From Aurantiacibacter sp. MUD11 (GTDB lineage: Bacteria > Pseudomonadota > Alphaproteobacteria > Sphingomonadales > Sphingomonadaceae), in the NCBI RefSeq assembly GCF_026967575.1, contig NZ_CP114054.1:682001-746000 (forward strand): DNA of 64,000 nt, given 5' to 3'. This document shows positions 27,296 through 36,494 of this stretch, piece after piece (position 1 is the stretch's first letter; every line of letters begins with the position of its first letter). A program made the translations under genes and the position numbers. A model generated the notes under the pieces. It saw only the letters and a program-made list of their open reading frames with translations, was not told the origin of the DNA and ran no database searches.

Positions 27296-28399
27296 CTAGC
27301 TGCCGAATATCGGCAACTTGGCAATATCGATGACTGTCACGAACAGCATCAGCGCAAGCACGATGGCTATACCGGTGCGGAACGCAAGTTCCTGACTGCG
27401 AGGACTGGCTGGTTTGCGGCGGATTGCTTCCACTGCGTAAAAAGCCAGGTGCCCACCGTCGAGAGCGGGGATTGGCAGCAGGTTGATGAATGCCAAATTA
27501 AGTGAGATCAGCGCGGCGAAATTGATGAAGTCGATCCAGCCTAGGCTCAACTGTTCGCCCGAAAACTTGGCAATCGTGATCGGGCCGCCCAGTTCCTTCA
27601 CCGAACGTTGGCCGGTGATGATCTGGGCAATCCCGGTCACCATCATGTCGGCAATATCCACACAGGCCTGCACCGATGCGCCCATCGCCTCGATGGGGCC
27701 GACCGACACCCGTTCGCCGGGGACGGAATAGACGCCGATCATGCCGAGGGTCGATTGATTGCCGAAGCGGTCGACCATGTCGACGGCGGCAATGGTCACC
27801 GGCACGGTCATGCGCTCGCCCTCGCGGTCGATCCGGATGCGGATCGTCTGGCCCGGATAGGCGATGACGTGATTGCGGACCTCGTTGAAGTCCTCGATCG
27901 GGTCGCCGTCGATGGAGACGATGCGGTCGCCTTCCTCAAGCCCCGCAACCATTGCCGGGGAATCCTCGGCAAAGGTCTGGATCACCGGCGGCGTCACCGG
28001 CTTGCCGAAGGCCATGATGAAGGCGAAGAAAATCGCCAGCGCGATGAGCAAGTTGGCTACCGGACCTGCCGCGACGATCAGCGAGCGCTGCCACAGCGTC
28101 TTGCTCTGGAAGGTATCGGGAGCCGGGGGACTATCCGGATCCGGCACGCTGGCAGGGTTCATGTCGCCCTTGAACTGCACATAGCCGCCGAAGGGCAGCG
28201 CCGAGAGCTTCCAGCGGGTACCGCGCTTGTCGTTGAAGCCGACCAGCTCCCTGCCGAAACCGACAGAGAAGGCCTCCGCCCCCACGCCGAACCAGCGGCC
28301 GACGAGGTAGTGGCCCAGCTCATGCAGGACGACGAGCGGCCCCAGCATCAGCAGGAAGCCGACGATGTAGATCCAGAATGGCAGTGCTTCGAAATTCAA
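27296..28399 (-). CDS. rseP: Site-2 intramembrane metalloprotease RseP
   Basis: 367-residue S2P protease that cleaves anti-sigma factors in the envelope stress response. Motifs are HELGH (residues 26-30) in the first helix, a central PDZ domain (EDSPAMVAGLEEGDRIVSIDG), and the N-x2-P-x4-LDG motif (NLLPIPALDGGHL) near residue 310. The start is taken as TTG 28399, just after the dxr stop, with GGAG upstream; the longer frame would overlap dxr by about 50 bp. Confidence 0.93.
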   Translation of the reverse strand: MNFEALPFWIYIVGFLLMLGPLVVLHELGHYLVGRWFGVGAEAFSVGFGRELVGFNDKRGTRWKLSALPFGGYVQFKGDMNPASVPDPDSPPAPDTFQSKTLWQRSLIVAAGPVANLLIALAIFFAFIMAFGKPVTPPVIQTFAEDSPAMVAGLEEGDRIVSIDGDPIEDFNEVRNHVIAYPGQTIRIRIDREGERMTVPVTIAAVDMVDRFGNQSTLGMIGVYSVPGERVSVGPIEAMGASVQACVDIADMMVTGIAQIITGQRSVKELGGPITIAKFSGEQLSLGWIDFINFAALISLNLAFINLLPIPALDGGHLAFYAVEAIRRKPASPRSQELAFRTGIAIVLALMLFVTVIDIAKLPIFGS

Positions 28400-28400
28400 C

Positions 28401-29555
28401 TCAGGCGAGCTCCAGCATTTCTCCCGCGCGCGCCCTTGCCTCGGCATCGACAGCCAGCACGGCGTCGAGCGTTTCGGGCGCAGGCGGCGCGTAATTGTCG
28501 AGGGTTCTAGCCACTATTGCCGAAATATGCGTGAATTTTACCTGACCGGCGAGGAATGCCGCCACGGCAACCTCGTTCGCGGCGTTGAGCACGGCGGGTG
28601 CCGCGCCCCCGGCATGGGCTGCCTCGCGCGCCAGCCTGGTGGCCGGAAAGCGCTCCTCGTCCGGCGCGAAAAAGGTGAGTTCCCCGATGGTTGCAAGGTC
28701 CAGCGGCTTGCAGCTGGTATCCATCCGCGCGGGATACGCGAGCGTGGAGGCGATGGGCACGCGCATGTCCGAAGGGCCAAGCTGCGCCAGTGTGGAGCCG
28801 TCGCGATATTCGACCATCGAATGAATCACGCTTTGCGGATGGACGATGATCCGCAGCCGATCCAGCCCAACCGGGAACAGGTGGAAGGCCTCGATGAACT
28901 CGAGTCCCTTGTTGAACATGGTGGCGGAATCGACGCTGATCTTGGCGCCCATGTCCCAGTTGGGATGCGCGATGGCCTGCGCGGGCGTGGTCGCCTCCAG
29001 CTCGGCGAGCGTCTTGGTGCGCAGCGGGCCGCCACTGGCCGTCAGCGTGATCCAGCGCACGTCATCCAGGTTGTTGCCCTCCAGGCACTGGAAGATGGCA
29101 TTGTGCTCGGAATCGACCGGCAGCAGCGTCGTGCCGTGTTTTTCGACCAGCTGCATCATCACGTGACCGGCAGAGACGAGAGATTCCTTATTGGCCAGCG
29201 CGACGGTATTGCCCTGCTCGATGGCGGCCATGGTGGGCGCAAGGCCCGCACAGCCGACGATGGCGGCAACGGTGATGTCCACCGGACGCGCCGCGACATC
29301 GCACAGCGCCTGCGCCCCGCCTGCAGCCTCGATGGACGTGCCGGAGAGGTGTTCGCGCAGTTCGGGCAGGCAGCTTTCGTCACCCACGACCGCGATCTGT
29401 GCACCGAATTCGATTGCCAGCCTGGCCAGCTTCTCCGCCGAGCAATTGGCGCTCAGCGCGACCACATTCCAGTTCGCACGATCCGAGCGGATCAGGTCGA
29501 GCGTGGAATCGCCGATGGAGCCGGTGGCCCCGAAGATGGAAATGGTGCGGGTCAT
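28401..29555 (-). CDS. dxr: 1-deoxy-D-xylulose 5-phosphate reductoisomerase
   Basis: Second enzyme of the MEP isoprenoid pathway. Start MTRTISIFGATGSIGDSTLDL carries the NADPH-binding GATGSIG. Further down are LLPVDSEHNAIFQ and the metal and substrate motifs SVDSATMFNKGLE. 384 residues. It overlaps cdsA by four bases (ATGA) and is followed by rseP, the standard order. Confidence 0.97.
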   Translation of the reverse strand: MTRTISIFGATGSIGDSTLDLIRSDRANWNVVALSANCSAEKLARLAIEFGAQIAVVGDESCLPELREHLSGTSIEAAGGAQALCDVAARPVDITVAAIVGCAGLAPTMAAIEQGNTVALANKESLVSAGHVMMQLVEKHGTTLLPVDSEHNAIFQCLEGNNLDDVRWITLTASGGPLRTKTLAELEATTPAQAIAHPNWDMGAKISVDSATMFNKGLEFIEAFHLFPVGLDRLRIIVHPQSVIHSMVEYRDGSTLAQLGPSDMRVPIASTLAYPARMDTSCKPLDLATIGELTFFAPDEERFPATRLAREAAHAGGAAPAVLNAANEVAVAAFLAGQVKFTHISAIVARTLDNYAPPAPETLDAVLAVDAEARARAGEMLELA

Positions 29556-30283
29556 TGCGATCCGGTCTGTATCATTGTGAAGATGCCCAGCACCACACAA
29601 ACCGCCAGCAGCCCGTCGGTGCGATCGAACAGGCCGCCGTGCCCGGGGATGAGCTTGCCCGAATCCTTCACGCCAGCGCGGCGCTTCATCCAGCTTTCGA
29701 AGAAGTCCCCCGTCTGCGCGATGACCGCCGTTGCTGCGCCAATGACCACGCCGGCGCCGATAGTCATGCCCGCGCCGAAGAGCGCCCCCCAGGCTGACCA
29801 GTAGAGTGCCGCGAAAGCGACAATAGAGGCTGCGGCCATTCCCCCGAACAGCCCCGCCCAGGTCTTTGACGGGCTGATCGACGGTGCGATCTTGGGACCG
29901 CCGATAGTCCGGCCTGCGAAGTAGGCCCCAACGTCCACCGCAATCACCAGCGTGACAACGATCAGGACAAGCGACAGCCCGCTATCCGCATTTGCCGGTG
30001 CCTGCTCGTGCCGCAGGGTGGCCAGCGTAAGTGACCCGAAGCCGACATAGGCGAGGCCGGCAAGCAGCCAGACCGCCCTGCCCGTCAGGCTTTCGGCCAT
30101 GCGCACGGCAAGCGAAGACCACTCGAACAGGACGACAAGCGCCACAGCCGCCACCAGCGCATTCCACCACCATCCGCCAAGGTAGATGGCCGTGCCTGCT
30201 ACAACCAGCATTGCAATGGCGGAAATCGCACGCACGCCAAGGTCCGACCTTTTCACCGGGGTTGCTTGCGCTTCAACGTCCAC
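29552..30283 (-). CDS. cdsA: Phosphatidate cytidylyltransferase
   Basis: Makes CDP-diacylglycerol, the precursor used by PgsA and PssA in this window. About eight membrane helices. The C-terminal CDS signature is seen in SPSKTWAGLFGG and in KDSGKLIPGHGGLFDRTDG. The GTG at 30283 overlaps the uppS stop by eleven bases; nearby GTGs are alternatives. 243 residues, slightly short for the family but complete in motifs. Confidence 0.93.
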   Translation of the reverse strand: MDVEAQATPVKRSDLGVRAISAIAMLVVAGTAIYLGGWWWNALVAAVALVVLFEWSSLAVRMAESLTGRAVWLLAGLAYVGFGSLTLATLRHEQAPANADSGLSLVLIVVTLVIAVDVGAYFAGRTIGGPKIAPSISPSKTWAGLFGGMAAASIVAFAALYWSAWGALFGAGMTIGAGVVIGAATAVIAQTGDFFESWMKRRAGVKDSGKLIPGHGGLFDRTDGLLAVCVVLGIFTMIQTGSQ

Positions 30284-30953
30284 CAAAACGACGCTCCCGC
30301 TTCGCAAAGGTCTCGCAGGCATCGCGCAGGTGATCCTCGCCGAAATCGGGCCAGAGCACGTCAAGGAACAGCATTTCGGCATAGGCCGCCTGCCACAACA
30401 GGAAGTTGGACAGGCGCACTTCGCCGCTGGTGCGGATCAGCAGGTCGAGCGGCGGCAGGTCGGCGGTGTAGAGGTGCTTCTCGATCCCTTCAGGGTCGAT
30501 TGTGCCCTCCTCCGCCGCCAGCCGCGCGGCGCGGGCGATTTCCTGCTGCGCGCCGTAATTCAGCGCCACCGCCAGCGTGCGCGTGCCGCCGCTGGTGCGC
30601 TCCAGCGCGTCTTCCAGCTTCTCGACAATGTCGGGCGCGAAGGCCTTGTAATCACCGATGATCTTCAGGCGCACCTTGCGCTCGATCATGTCAGCCAGGT
30701 TGGCCTCGATGAACCTGCGCATCAGGTTCATCAAGTCGGAAATCTCTTCCTCTTCGCGCTTCCAGTTCTCGCTGCTGAAGGCGTAGAGCGTCAGGCATTC
30801 CAGCCCCAGCTTTTCCGCCGCCTGCACCGTGCGCTTCACGGCGTCGCCGCCCGCCTTGTGCCCCATGGCCCTCGGCAGCGCGCGCTTCTTCGCCCAGCGA
30901 CCATTGCCATCCATGATGATGGCGACGTGGCGGGGGAACGACGGATCGGACAT
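30273..30953 (-). CDS. uppS: Isoprenyl (undecaprenyl) diphosphate synthase
   Basis: cis-Prenyltransferase making the lipid carrier for peptidoglycan. Diagnostic motifs are IIMDGNGRWAKKR at residues 12-24, GHKAG, LYAFSSENWKR, and LLIRTSGEVRLSNFLLWQ. 226 residues. Located between frr and cdsA as in most proteobacteria. Confidence 0.97.
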   Translation of the reverse strand: MSDPSFPRHVAIIMDGNGRWAKKRALPRAMGHKAGGDAVKRTVQAAEKLGLECLTLYAFSSENWKREEEEISDLMNLMRRFIEANLADMIERKVRLKIIGDYKAFAPDIVEKLEDALERTSGGTRTLAVALNYGAQQEIARAARLAAEEGTIDPEGIEKHLYTADLPPLDLLIRTSGEVRLSNFLLWQAAYAEMLFLDVLWPDFGEDHLRDACETFAKRERRFGGR

Positions 30954-30975
30954 GGGGTGGGAAGCCCTGCTGCGC

Positions 30976-31533
30976 TTACTGCGTCAGGATTTCCTGCACC
31001 TTCTTCTCGACGGCGGCATCGACATCGCCAACATACTTGTCGGTCAGCTTCTGCACCTCGTCCGCGAGCCGCTTCTGGTCGTCTTCCGAGATTTCCTTCT
31101 TCTTCTCGTCTTCCTTCAGCGCCTCGTTGCCGTCACGACGGACGTTGCGGATGGCGATCTTGGCCTTTTCGCCATAGTCGCCGGCCAGTTTGGCCAGTTC
31201 CTTGCGGCGTTCCTCGTTGAGGTCGGGCAGCGGCAGGCGGATGGTCTGGCCATCGCTCATCGGGTTGAGGCCGAGGTTGGCCTTGGTAATGCCCTTTTCC
31301 ACCGCGTTGACATTGGCCTTGTCCCACACCTGCACGCTCAGCATGCGCGGTTCCGGGGCGGAGATGGTGGCCACCTGGGTGATCGGCATCATCGAACCGT
31401 AGACCTCGACCACCACCGGATCGAGCAGCGCGGTGTTGGCGCGCCCGGTGCGCAGGCCGGAAAGATCGCCCTTCAGGCTTTCCACCGCGCCCTGCATACG
31501 GCGTTCGATATCGGCCTTGTCATACTTCGGCAT
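30976..31533 (-). CDS. frr: Ribosome recycling factor
   Basis: 185-residue two-domain protein that splits post-termination ribosomes with EF-G. Sequence blocks LRTGRANTALLDPVVVEVYG and the C-terminal DKYVGDVDAAVEKKVQEIL are typical. Starts four bases after pyrH. Confidence 0.97.
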   Translation of the reverse strand: MPKYDKADIERRMQGAVESLKGDLSGLRTGRANTALLDPVVVEVYGSMMPITQVATISAPEPRMLSVQVWDKANVNAVEKGITKANLGLNPMSDGQTIRLPLPDLNEERRKELAKLAGDYGEKAKIAIRNVRRDGNEALKEDEKKKEISEDDQKRLADEVQKLTDKYVGDVDAAVEKKVQEILTQ

Positions 31534-31537
31534 CGTC

Positions 31538-32257
31538 TCAGTCCTTCTGTACTATCGTCTGTACGCCATCACCCGCCAGCACCCGCGCGACATTGCCCCG
31601 CTCGCGGATCGAGAAGACCACGATCGGGATGGCGTTGTCGCGGCACAAGGCGACGGCGGAAGCGTCCATCACTTTCAAGTTGTCTGCCAGCACCTTGTCG
31701 TAGGTGACTGTATCGAAACGCTTTGCATCGGGATTACGCTTCGGATCGGAATCATAGACACCGTCGACGCTGGTGCCCTTCAGCAAGGCATCGCAGCGCA
31801 GTTCGGCAGCACGCAGCGCGGCGCCGGAATCGGTGGTGAAATAGGGTGCGCCCACGCCGGCGGCGAAGATGACGATGCGGCCCTTGGCAAGGTGGCGTTC
31901 CGCCCGGCGACGGATCACCGGCTCGCACACCTGGTCCATCTGGATGGCACTCTGCACGCGGGTATCGACGCCGAGCTGCTCCAGCGCGCTCTGCATCGCC
32001 AGCGCGTTCATCACCGTTGCCAACATGCCCATGTAGTCGGCCTGGGCGCGGTCCATCCCCTGCGCCGCGCCGGCCATGCCGCGGAAGATATTGCCGCCGC
32101 CGATGACGAGGCAGATCTCCAGCCCGGTCTCCTTCGCGGCCTTCACTTCCTCGGCCAGGCGCATGACGTAGGCCGGGTCGATCCCGAAGTCCTGCTCGCC
32201 CATCAACACCTCGCCCGAGAGCTTCAGCAGGATACGCTTGGTGTCGGGCAGCAGCAT
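31538..32257 (-). CDS. pyrH: UMP kinase
   Basis: Hexameric amino-acid-kinase-fold enzyme, phosphorylating UMP. Motifs [12 protein letters not shown] at the N-terminus, [11 protein letters not shown], and [22 protein letters not shown] near residue 165. 239 residues. It has its own putative promoter, separated from tsf by a terminator. Confidence 0.97.
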   Translation of the reverse strand: MLLPDTKRILLKLSGEVLMGEQDFGIDPAYVMRLAEEVKAAKETGLEICLVIGGGNIFRGMAGAAQGMDRAQADYMGMLATVMNALAMQSALEQLGVDTRVQSAIQMDQVCEPVIRRRAERHLAKGRIVIFAAGVGAPYFTTDSGAALRAAELRCDALLKGTSVDGVYDSDPKRNPDAKRFDTVTYDKVLADNLKVMDASAVALCRDNAIPIVVFSIRERGNVARVLAGDGVQTIVQKD

Positions 32258-32293
32258 GGGTGGTTGGTTCCTCGCGAAATCAGGTTGGCGGGT

Positions 32294-32322
32294 CTGTTAA
32301 AGGTAGCGGGGCAATGTGCCAA
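32294..32322 (-). promoter_or_regulatory. Probable pyrH promoter
   Basis: On the minus strand, TTGGCA (32317-32322) and TAACAG (32294-32299) with an exact 17-bp spacer, about 36 bp upstream of the pyrH ATG and downstream of the tsf terminator. This would restart transcription for the pyrH-to-fabZ genes. Confidence 0.55.
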
Positions 32323-32349
32323 GTGTTCCAAGGGCGTTTTGCCGATGGC

Positions 32350-32399
32350 AGACACAAAAAGGGCCGCCGAACCCGTGAGTCCGGCGGCCCCTTGTGTCT
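32350..32399 (-). terminator. Rho-independent terminator of rpsB-tsf
   Basis: On the minus strand, GGGGCCGCCGG ... TTCGGCGGCCC forms a strong GC stem followed by TTTTT. Outer arms AGACACAA/TTGTGTCT extend the pairing. It lies 16 bp after the tsf stop. Confidence 0.85.
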
Positions 32400-32414
32400 T
32401 TGGCAAGAGAGCGA

Positions 32415-33341
32415 TCAGCCGCCGACGGCAGCCGCGACTTCCGCCGCGAAATCGCTTTCTTCCTTCTCGATGCCTTCACCCAGCTGGAAGCGGACATAGT
32501 CCTTCAGCGTGATGGTGGTGCCGGCTTCCTTGCCGGCAGCGGCCACGACGTCGGCGATGGGCGTCTTGTTGTCCATCACGAAGACCTGGCTCAGCAGGGC
32601 GTTTTCCTTGGCGAACTTCTTGATCGCACCTTCGACCATCTTTTCCTGGACGTTTTCCGGCTTGCCGCTCTCGGCAGCCTTCTCGGCAGCGATCTTGCGC
32701 TCGCGCTCGATCACGTCGGCGTCGAGTTCCTCGGCAGTCAGGGCCTGCGGAAAAGCGGCGGCGATGTGCATGGCCAGCTGCTTGCCCAGCGGCTCCAGCA
32801 CGTCGGCCGAAGCGTCGGACTCGAGCGCGACCAGCACGCCGATCTTGCCGAGGTTCGGCGCAGCGGCGTTGTGCATGTAGGGCACGATAACGCCGTTGGA
32901 GACCGCAACGGTCTTCATGCGACGGATCTGCTGGTTCTCGCCGATGGTGGCGACGTTGTCGGTCAGCTTGTCGGCCACGGTGCCGCCGTCCGGATAGGCA
33001 GCGCCCTTCAGGGCTTCGACGTCATCACTGTCTACGCCCAGCGCGACTTCGGTGGTCTTGCGGACGAAATCCTGGAACTTGTCGTTCTTGGCGACGAAGT
33101 CGGTTTCCGAGTTGACCTCGACGGCTACGCCCTTGGTGCCTGCGACGGCAACGCCGACGAGACCTTCGGCCGCGGTGCGGCTCGACTTCTTCTGGGCGGT
33201 GGCGAGGCCCTTGGCGCGCAGTGCGTCAACGGCAGCCTCGATGTCGCCATTGGCCTCTTCGAGAGCCTTTTTGGCATCCATCATGCCCGCGCCGGTCTTT
33301 TCGCGCAGGGCCTTCACGTCGGCGACGGAAAATGCAGCCAT
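32415..33341 (-). CDS. tsf: Translation elongation factor Ts
   Basis: Nucleotide exchange factor for EF-Tu. The N-terminal UBA-like segment contains [20 protein letters not shown], followed by the core ([14 protein letters not shown]). 308 residues. Downstream of rpsB, as nearly always, with a hairpin in the intercistronic gap and a terminator after it. Confidence 0.97.
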   Translation of the reverse strand: MAAFSVADVKALREKTGAGMMDAKKALEEANGDIEAAVDALRAKGLATAQKKSSRTAAEGLVGVAVAGTKGVAVEVNSETDFVAKNDKFQDFVRKTTEVALGVDSDDVEALKGAAYPDGGTVADKLTDNVATIGENQQIRRMKTVAVSNGVIVPYMHNAAAPNLGKIGVLVALESDASADVLEPLGKQLAMHIAAAFPQALTAEELDADVIERERKIAAEKAAESGKPENVQEKMVEGAIKKFAKENALLSQVFVMDNKTPIADVVAAAGKEAGTTITLKDYVRFQLGEGIEKEESDFAAEVAAAVGG

Positions 33342-33367
33342 GTTCTTGTTCCTTCAATTGGTGCGTT

Positions 33368-33396
33368 GCCGGTTCATCAGCAGCTGATGAACCGGC
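33368..33396 (-). other. Perfect hairpin between rpsB and tsf
   Basis: A 13-bp perfect inverted repeat (GCCGGTTCATCAG and complement) with a 3-nt loop lies 27 bp upstream of the tsf start. There is no U-run after it on the minus strand, so it is more likely an RNA processing, stabilising or attenuating element than a terminator. Confidence 0.7.
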
Positions 33397-33462
33397 GCAT
33401 TGTCTTGGCTTTGTGACACGCGGCTTAAGCCCAAGGGCCGGTAGGCCGCGCAGTCAGGAAGA

Positions 33463-34248
33463 TCAGGCTTCCGCCTTGGTCTCTTCGGCCGGGGCTTCCT
33501 CGGCGGCAGCTTCTGCCGGAGGAGCGTCCATGGCGCCGATGTCGGCACCCGAATCCACCACGCCTTCGTCGCGGCCGGTGCTGGCTGCCTTGGCGACAGC
33601 TTCGCAATACAGGCGCACGGCGCGGCTGGCGTCGTCGTTGCCGGGGACCGGGAAGGCGATGCCCGTCGGATCGACGTTGGTATCAAGAACCGCAATCACG
33701 GGGATACCGAGCACGCCGGCTTCCTTGATCGCAAGGTCCTCCTTGTTGGCGTCGATCACGAACATCACGTCGGGGATGCCGCCCATGTCGCGGATACCGC
33801 CGAGCGACAGTTCCAGCTTGTCCTTCTTGCGGGTCAGCTGGAGGATTTCCTTCTTGGTCAGGCCACGGGTGTCACCCGACAGCTTTTCCTCGAGCGACTT
33901 CAGTTCCTTGATCGACTGCGAGATCGTCTTCCAGTTGGTGAGCATGCCGCCCAGCCAGCGGTGGTTGACGAAGTGCTGGCCGCACGAACGGGCTGCCTGC
34001 GCGATCGGCTCCTGCGCCTGGCGCTTGGTGCCGACGAACAGCACCTTGCCGCCGGCACGGACGGTCGAGGAAACGAAGTCCAGAGCGCGCGCGAACAGCG
34101 GCACGGTCTGCGACAGGTCGATGATGTGAACACCGTTGCGGCTGCCGAAGATGTACGGCTTCATCCGCGGGTTCCAGCGGTGGGTCTGGTGGCCGAAGTG
34201 TGCGCCGGCCTCGATCAATTCCTGCATCGTGACGGTAGGAGCCGCCAT
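33463..34248 (-). CDS. rpsB: 30S ribosomal protein uS2
   Basis: 261 residues. Motifs [32 protein letters not shown] and [14 protein letters not shown] are diagnostic for S2. The C-terminus has an extra Glu/Ala-rich tail ([18 protein letters not shown]), common in alphaproteobacteria. First gene of the rpsB-tsf operon, behind a long structured leader. Confidence 0.97.
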   Translation of the reverse strand: MAAPTVTMQELIEAGAHFGHQTHRWNPRMKPYIFGSRNGVHIIDLSQTVPLFARALDFVSSTVRAGGKVLFVGTKRQAQEPIAQAARSCGQHFVNHRWLGGMLTNWKTISQSIKELKSLEEKLSGDTRGLTKKEILQLTRKKDKLELSLGGIRDMGGIPDVMFVIDANKEDLAIKEAGVLGIPVIAVLDTNVDPTGIAFPVPGNDDASRAVRLYCEAVAKAASTGRDEGVVDSGADIGAMDAPPAEAAAEEAPAEETKAEA

Positions 34249-34430
34249 AAGTAAATTCCTTTCCGGTTAAGCCTCTGGAAGACGGGGAACCGGCCTCTTG
34301 CTTCACGCAGGAGGCGGCACCGGTATGTCAGTGCCTTCCATGTGGATTTGCCGAGATGAGCGGGCACGGGAATCGCACCAGTCCTTCCGGCGGAGGCGCC
34401 CCTAGCCGAGGTTACGGGGGAAATCCACCC
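34249..34430 (-). promoter_or_regulatory. Structured 5' leader of rpsB (proposed)
   Basis: About 180 nt before rpsB contain no ORF but strong dyads. An 8-bp arm pair GTGGATTT (34342-34349) and AAATCCAC (34421-34428) closes a 71-nt GC-rich domain, and a GCCTC/GAGGC hairpin flanked by CCGG repeats lies nearer the gene. It resembles an autoregulatory r-protein leader in layout. Which strand is used is an inference from gene order, and no known riboswitch class was recognised. Confidence 0.4.
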
Positions 34431-34446
34431 TCTATTTCCGCGATGA

Positions 34447-34525
34447 GAACGCAGCGGGAACAAAAGGTCTTGACTGCGTGGAACGAAAGTGGAACATAGA
34501 ACGCAACGGGAACGAATAGGGGAAC
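34447..34525 (+). promoter_or_regulatory. Tandem LexA (SOS) box array and promoter
   Basis: Three perfect copies of the alphaproteobacterial LexA box GAAC-N7-GAAC lie at 34447-34461, 34481-34495 and 34499-34513, with a further GAAC at 34522-34525. The first and third boxes match at 14 of 15 positions. A -35-like TTGACT (34470-34475) sits between box 1 and box 2, and box 2 fills the spacer up to the expected -10 (34493-34498), the classic arrangement for LexA repression. The following gene starts 61 bp downstream. Confidence 0.85.
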
Positions 34526-34586
34526 TACCTACTCCTTCCCTTGTTGACCAGCGAGCCGGACGGGCTCCGAACGAAGGATAGAGAAC

Positions 34587-34787
34587 ATGGCACTGGCAAT
34601 CGCGATTTCGCTGTTTTTCGGCCTGGTGGCCGCGCTGGCGCTGGTGTCCTGCTTCGGATCGCTGCGTTACGGTGTCCTGCGTTTCCGCGAAGTCCGCGCC
34701 GAACTGGCTGAGCTCGATCGCGCTCCGGAAGCGAAGGTCATCCGCCTTCGTCGTCCGCAGGAAGCCTTCGCCCTGCTGGCCGCGTAG
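34587..34787 (+). CDS. Small membrane protein under LexA/SOS control
   Basis: 66-residue protein of unknown family. Residues 3-21 (LAIAISLFFGLVAALALVS) form one membrane helix with no positive charge before it. The remainder is basic (LRYGVLRFREVR, KVIRLRRPQ), predicting N-out/C-in topology. An LVSC tetrad resembles a lipobox, but the basic segment after it argues against export. AAGGA precedes the ATG. The three LexA boxes upstream mark it as damage-inducible. By analogy with Caulobacter SidA, a small SOS-induced membrane division inhibitor, a checkpoint role is plausible but unproven. Confidence 0.8.
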   Translation: MALAIAISLFFGLVAALALVSCFGSLRYGVLRFREVRAELAELDRAPEAKVIRLRRPQEAFALLAA

Positions 34788-34788
34788 G

Positions 34789-35646
34789 TCAGTCTGCCTT
34801 GGCCTTTTCGGCTCGGCGCGCCTGCTTCACCTTCTGGTAGCGCAGGAAGGCCCACAGGATCAGCGCGAGATAGACGCCGCTGATCAACACCAGCGTCCAC
34901 CATGTCTCTGTCAGTAGCGCGGCGACCGTCAGCGCAGCGACGGCAATCGCGGCAATACGAAACTCGTTCGAGGGACGCAGCGACTTCCAGCTGGGTGTCG
35001 CCATGTTCGATACCATCAGGATCGCAATCAGGATCGTCCACGGGGCGACGTAGAGGGGTTCGCGGTACACGGCATCGCCCGTCGCCAGCCACAGGTACAT
35101 CGGCAGGAACGCCAGCCCAGCCCCCATCGGTGCGGGCACGCCGGTGAGAAACCCGGCCGACTTGTGCGGCTGGTCCTCGACATCGATCTGCGCATTGAAG
35201 CGCGCCAGGCGCAGGGCACAGCAGATGGCGAAGGCCAAGGCAGCCAGCCAGCCGAGCCGCGGCAGTTCTCCCAGCGACCACAGGAACAGCACCAGCGCGG
35301 GCGCGACACCGAAGCTGATCGAATCGGCCAGGCTGTCCAGTTCCGCCCCGAAGCGCGACTGTGCCTTCAGGAGGCGGGCGATGCGGCCATCCATGGCATC
35401 GAGGATGCCGGCCAGGATGATGGCGAACAGCGCCATCCGCCAGTCGCCCTTGATGGCAAGGCTGATGCCCGTCAGGCCCGATGCCAGCGCCGCGGCCGTG
35501 ATCGCATTGGGCAGCATGGCCCGCAGCGTCAGCCCGCGTCCGGCGCGCGAGCGGGTTACCACTTCATGTTCGCTGGCCTTGGGGCCGAGCCATGCCGGGC
35601 CCGGTGTTGCGTTCTCGTCTTCCTCGAAATCCGGGTCGTCGCTCAC
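34789..35646 (-). CDS. pssA: CDP-diacylglycerol-serine O-phosphatidyltransferase
   Basis: Makes phosphatidylserine from CDP-DAG and serine. Signature [20 protein letters not shown] (DG-x2-AR-x8-G-x3-D) then LAD near residues 95-117, with about eight membrane helices. The polar N-terminus is about 40 residues long. The start overlaps the psd stop (ATGA). Convergent with the SOS membrane-protein gene with 1 bp between stops. Confidence 0.95.
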   Translation of the reverse strand: MSDDPDFEEDENATPGPAWLGPKASEHEVVTRSRAGRGLTLRAMLPNAITAAALASGLTGISLAIKGDWRMALFAIILAGILDAMDGRIARLLKAQSRFGAELDSLADSISFGVAPALVLFLWSLGELPRLGWLAALAFAICCALRLARFNAQIDVEDQPHKSAGFLTGVPAPMGAGLAFLPMYLWLATGDAVYREPLYVAPWTILIAILMVSNMATPSWKSLRPSNEFRIAAIAVAALTVAALLTETWWTLVLISGVYLALILWAFLRYQKVKQARRAEKAKAD

Positions 35647-36404
35647 TGGCTGACGCCTTCGAGCAGGCCCACGGTTCCGAGTTCCGCGAGGATCGTTTCA
35701 CCGGCAATCACCCGCTGCCCGAGCAGCACCTTGGGATCGGTGCCGGCGGGCAGGTAGACGTCCACCCGGCTACCGAACCGGATCAGGCCGACACGCTGGC
35801 CGGCGGCAACGATGTCACCCGGCTTCACAAAAGGCACGATACGCCGTGCCACCAGGCCGGCGATCTGGGTAAAGCCCAGCACGGTGCCGTCCGCGCGCTC
35901 GACCAGGATATGCTGGCGCTCGTTTTCCTCGCTCGCCTTGTCGAGGTCGGCATTCATGAAGCGACCGGGGATATAAACGATGCGCTTGATCGTGCCCGCG
36001 ATCGGCGAGCGATTGATGTGCACGTCGAACACCGACATGAAGATGGAGATGCGGGTCACCGGCTCGCTGCCCAGCCCCGCCCCGCCATCTTCGGCGGCAT
36101 GCTGCAGCTCGGGCGGCGGCGGGACCTGCGAGATCAGCGATACCAGTCCGTCGGCCGGCGAGACGATGGCCCGGTCACTCTGCGGCACCACGCGCTCGGG
36201 GTCGCGGAAGAAGGCGAACACGCCGCCGGTCAGCGCCAGCAGTAGCGTGCCGATAATCTCCCAATCGAAGATGAACATCACCGTCAGGGCGATCGCAGCG
36301 GCGATTATGCCGTACCTGCGCCCTTCCACATGGACCGGGGGGAAGGACCACTCGGCATCGCCGCGGCCTCGATTGTCTCTCAAATCACCTGACATGCCTT
36401 CCAT
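35643..36404 (-). CDS. psd: Phosphatidylserine decarboxylase proenzyme
   Basis: Pyruvoyl enzyme converting PS to PE. The short (type II-like) form: 253 residues, one N-terminal membrane region (about residues 32-62), conserved [14 protein letters not shown], and the self-cleavage Gly-Ser in [11 protein letters not shown] near residue 212. Operon psd-pssA. Confidence 0.94.
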   Translation of the reverse strand: MEGMSGDLRDNRGRGDAEWSFPPVHVEGRRYGIIAAAIALTVMFIFDWEIIGTLLLALTGGVFAFFRDPERVVPQSDRAIVSPADGLVSLISQVPPPPELQHAAEDGGAGLGSEPVTRISIFMSVFDVHINRSPIAGTIKRIVYIPGRFMNADLDKASEENERQHILVERADGTVLGFTQIAGLVARRIVPFVKPGDIVAAGQRVGLIRFGSRVDVYLPAGTDPKVLLGQRVIAGETILAELGTVGLLEGVSQ

Positions 36405-36494
36405 CTACGCATTGCAGGGCCGCGCCACAAGCACCTGCCGAACGCTTGTCCGCCTTCGTCCGCTGCGGCATAGCAACAGACGGAGAGGACATGC

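Noticed and set aside
34342..34428. tRNA or cobalamin-type riboswitch in the rpsB leader
   Set aside because: A GGTGCGATTCC stretch recalls T-arm or B12-riboswitch elements, but the rest of either fold is missing.
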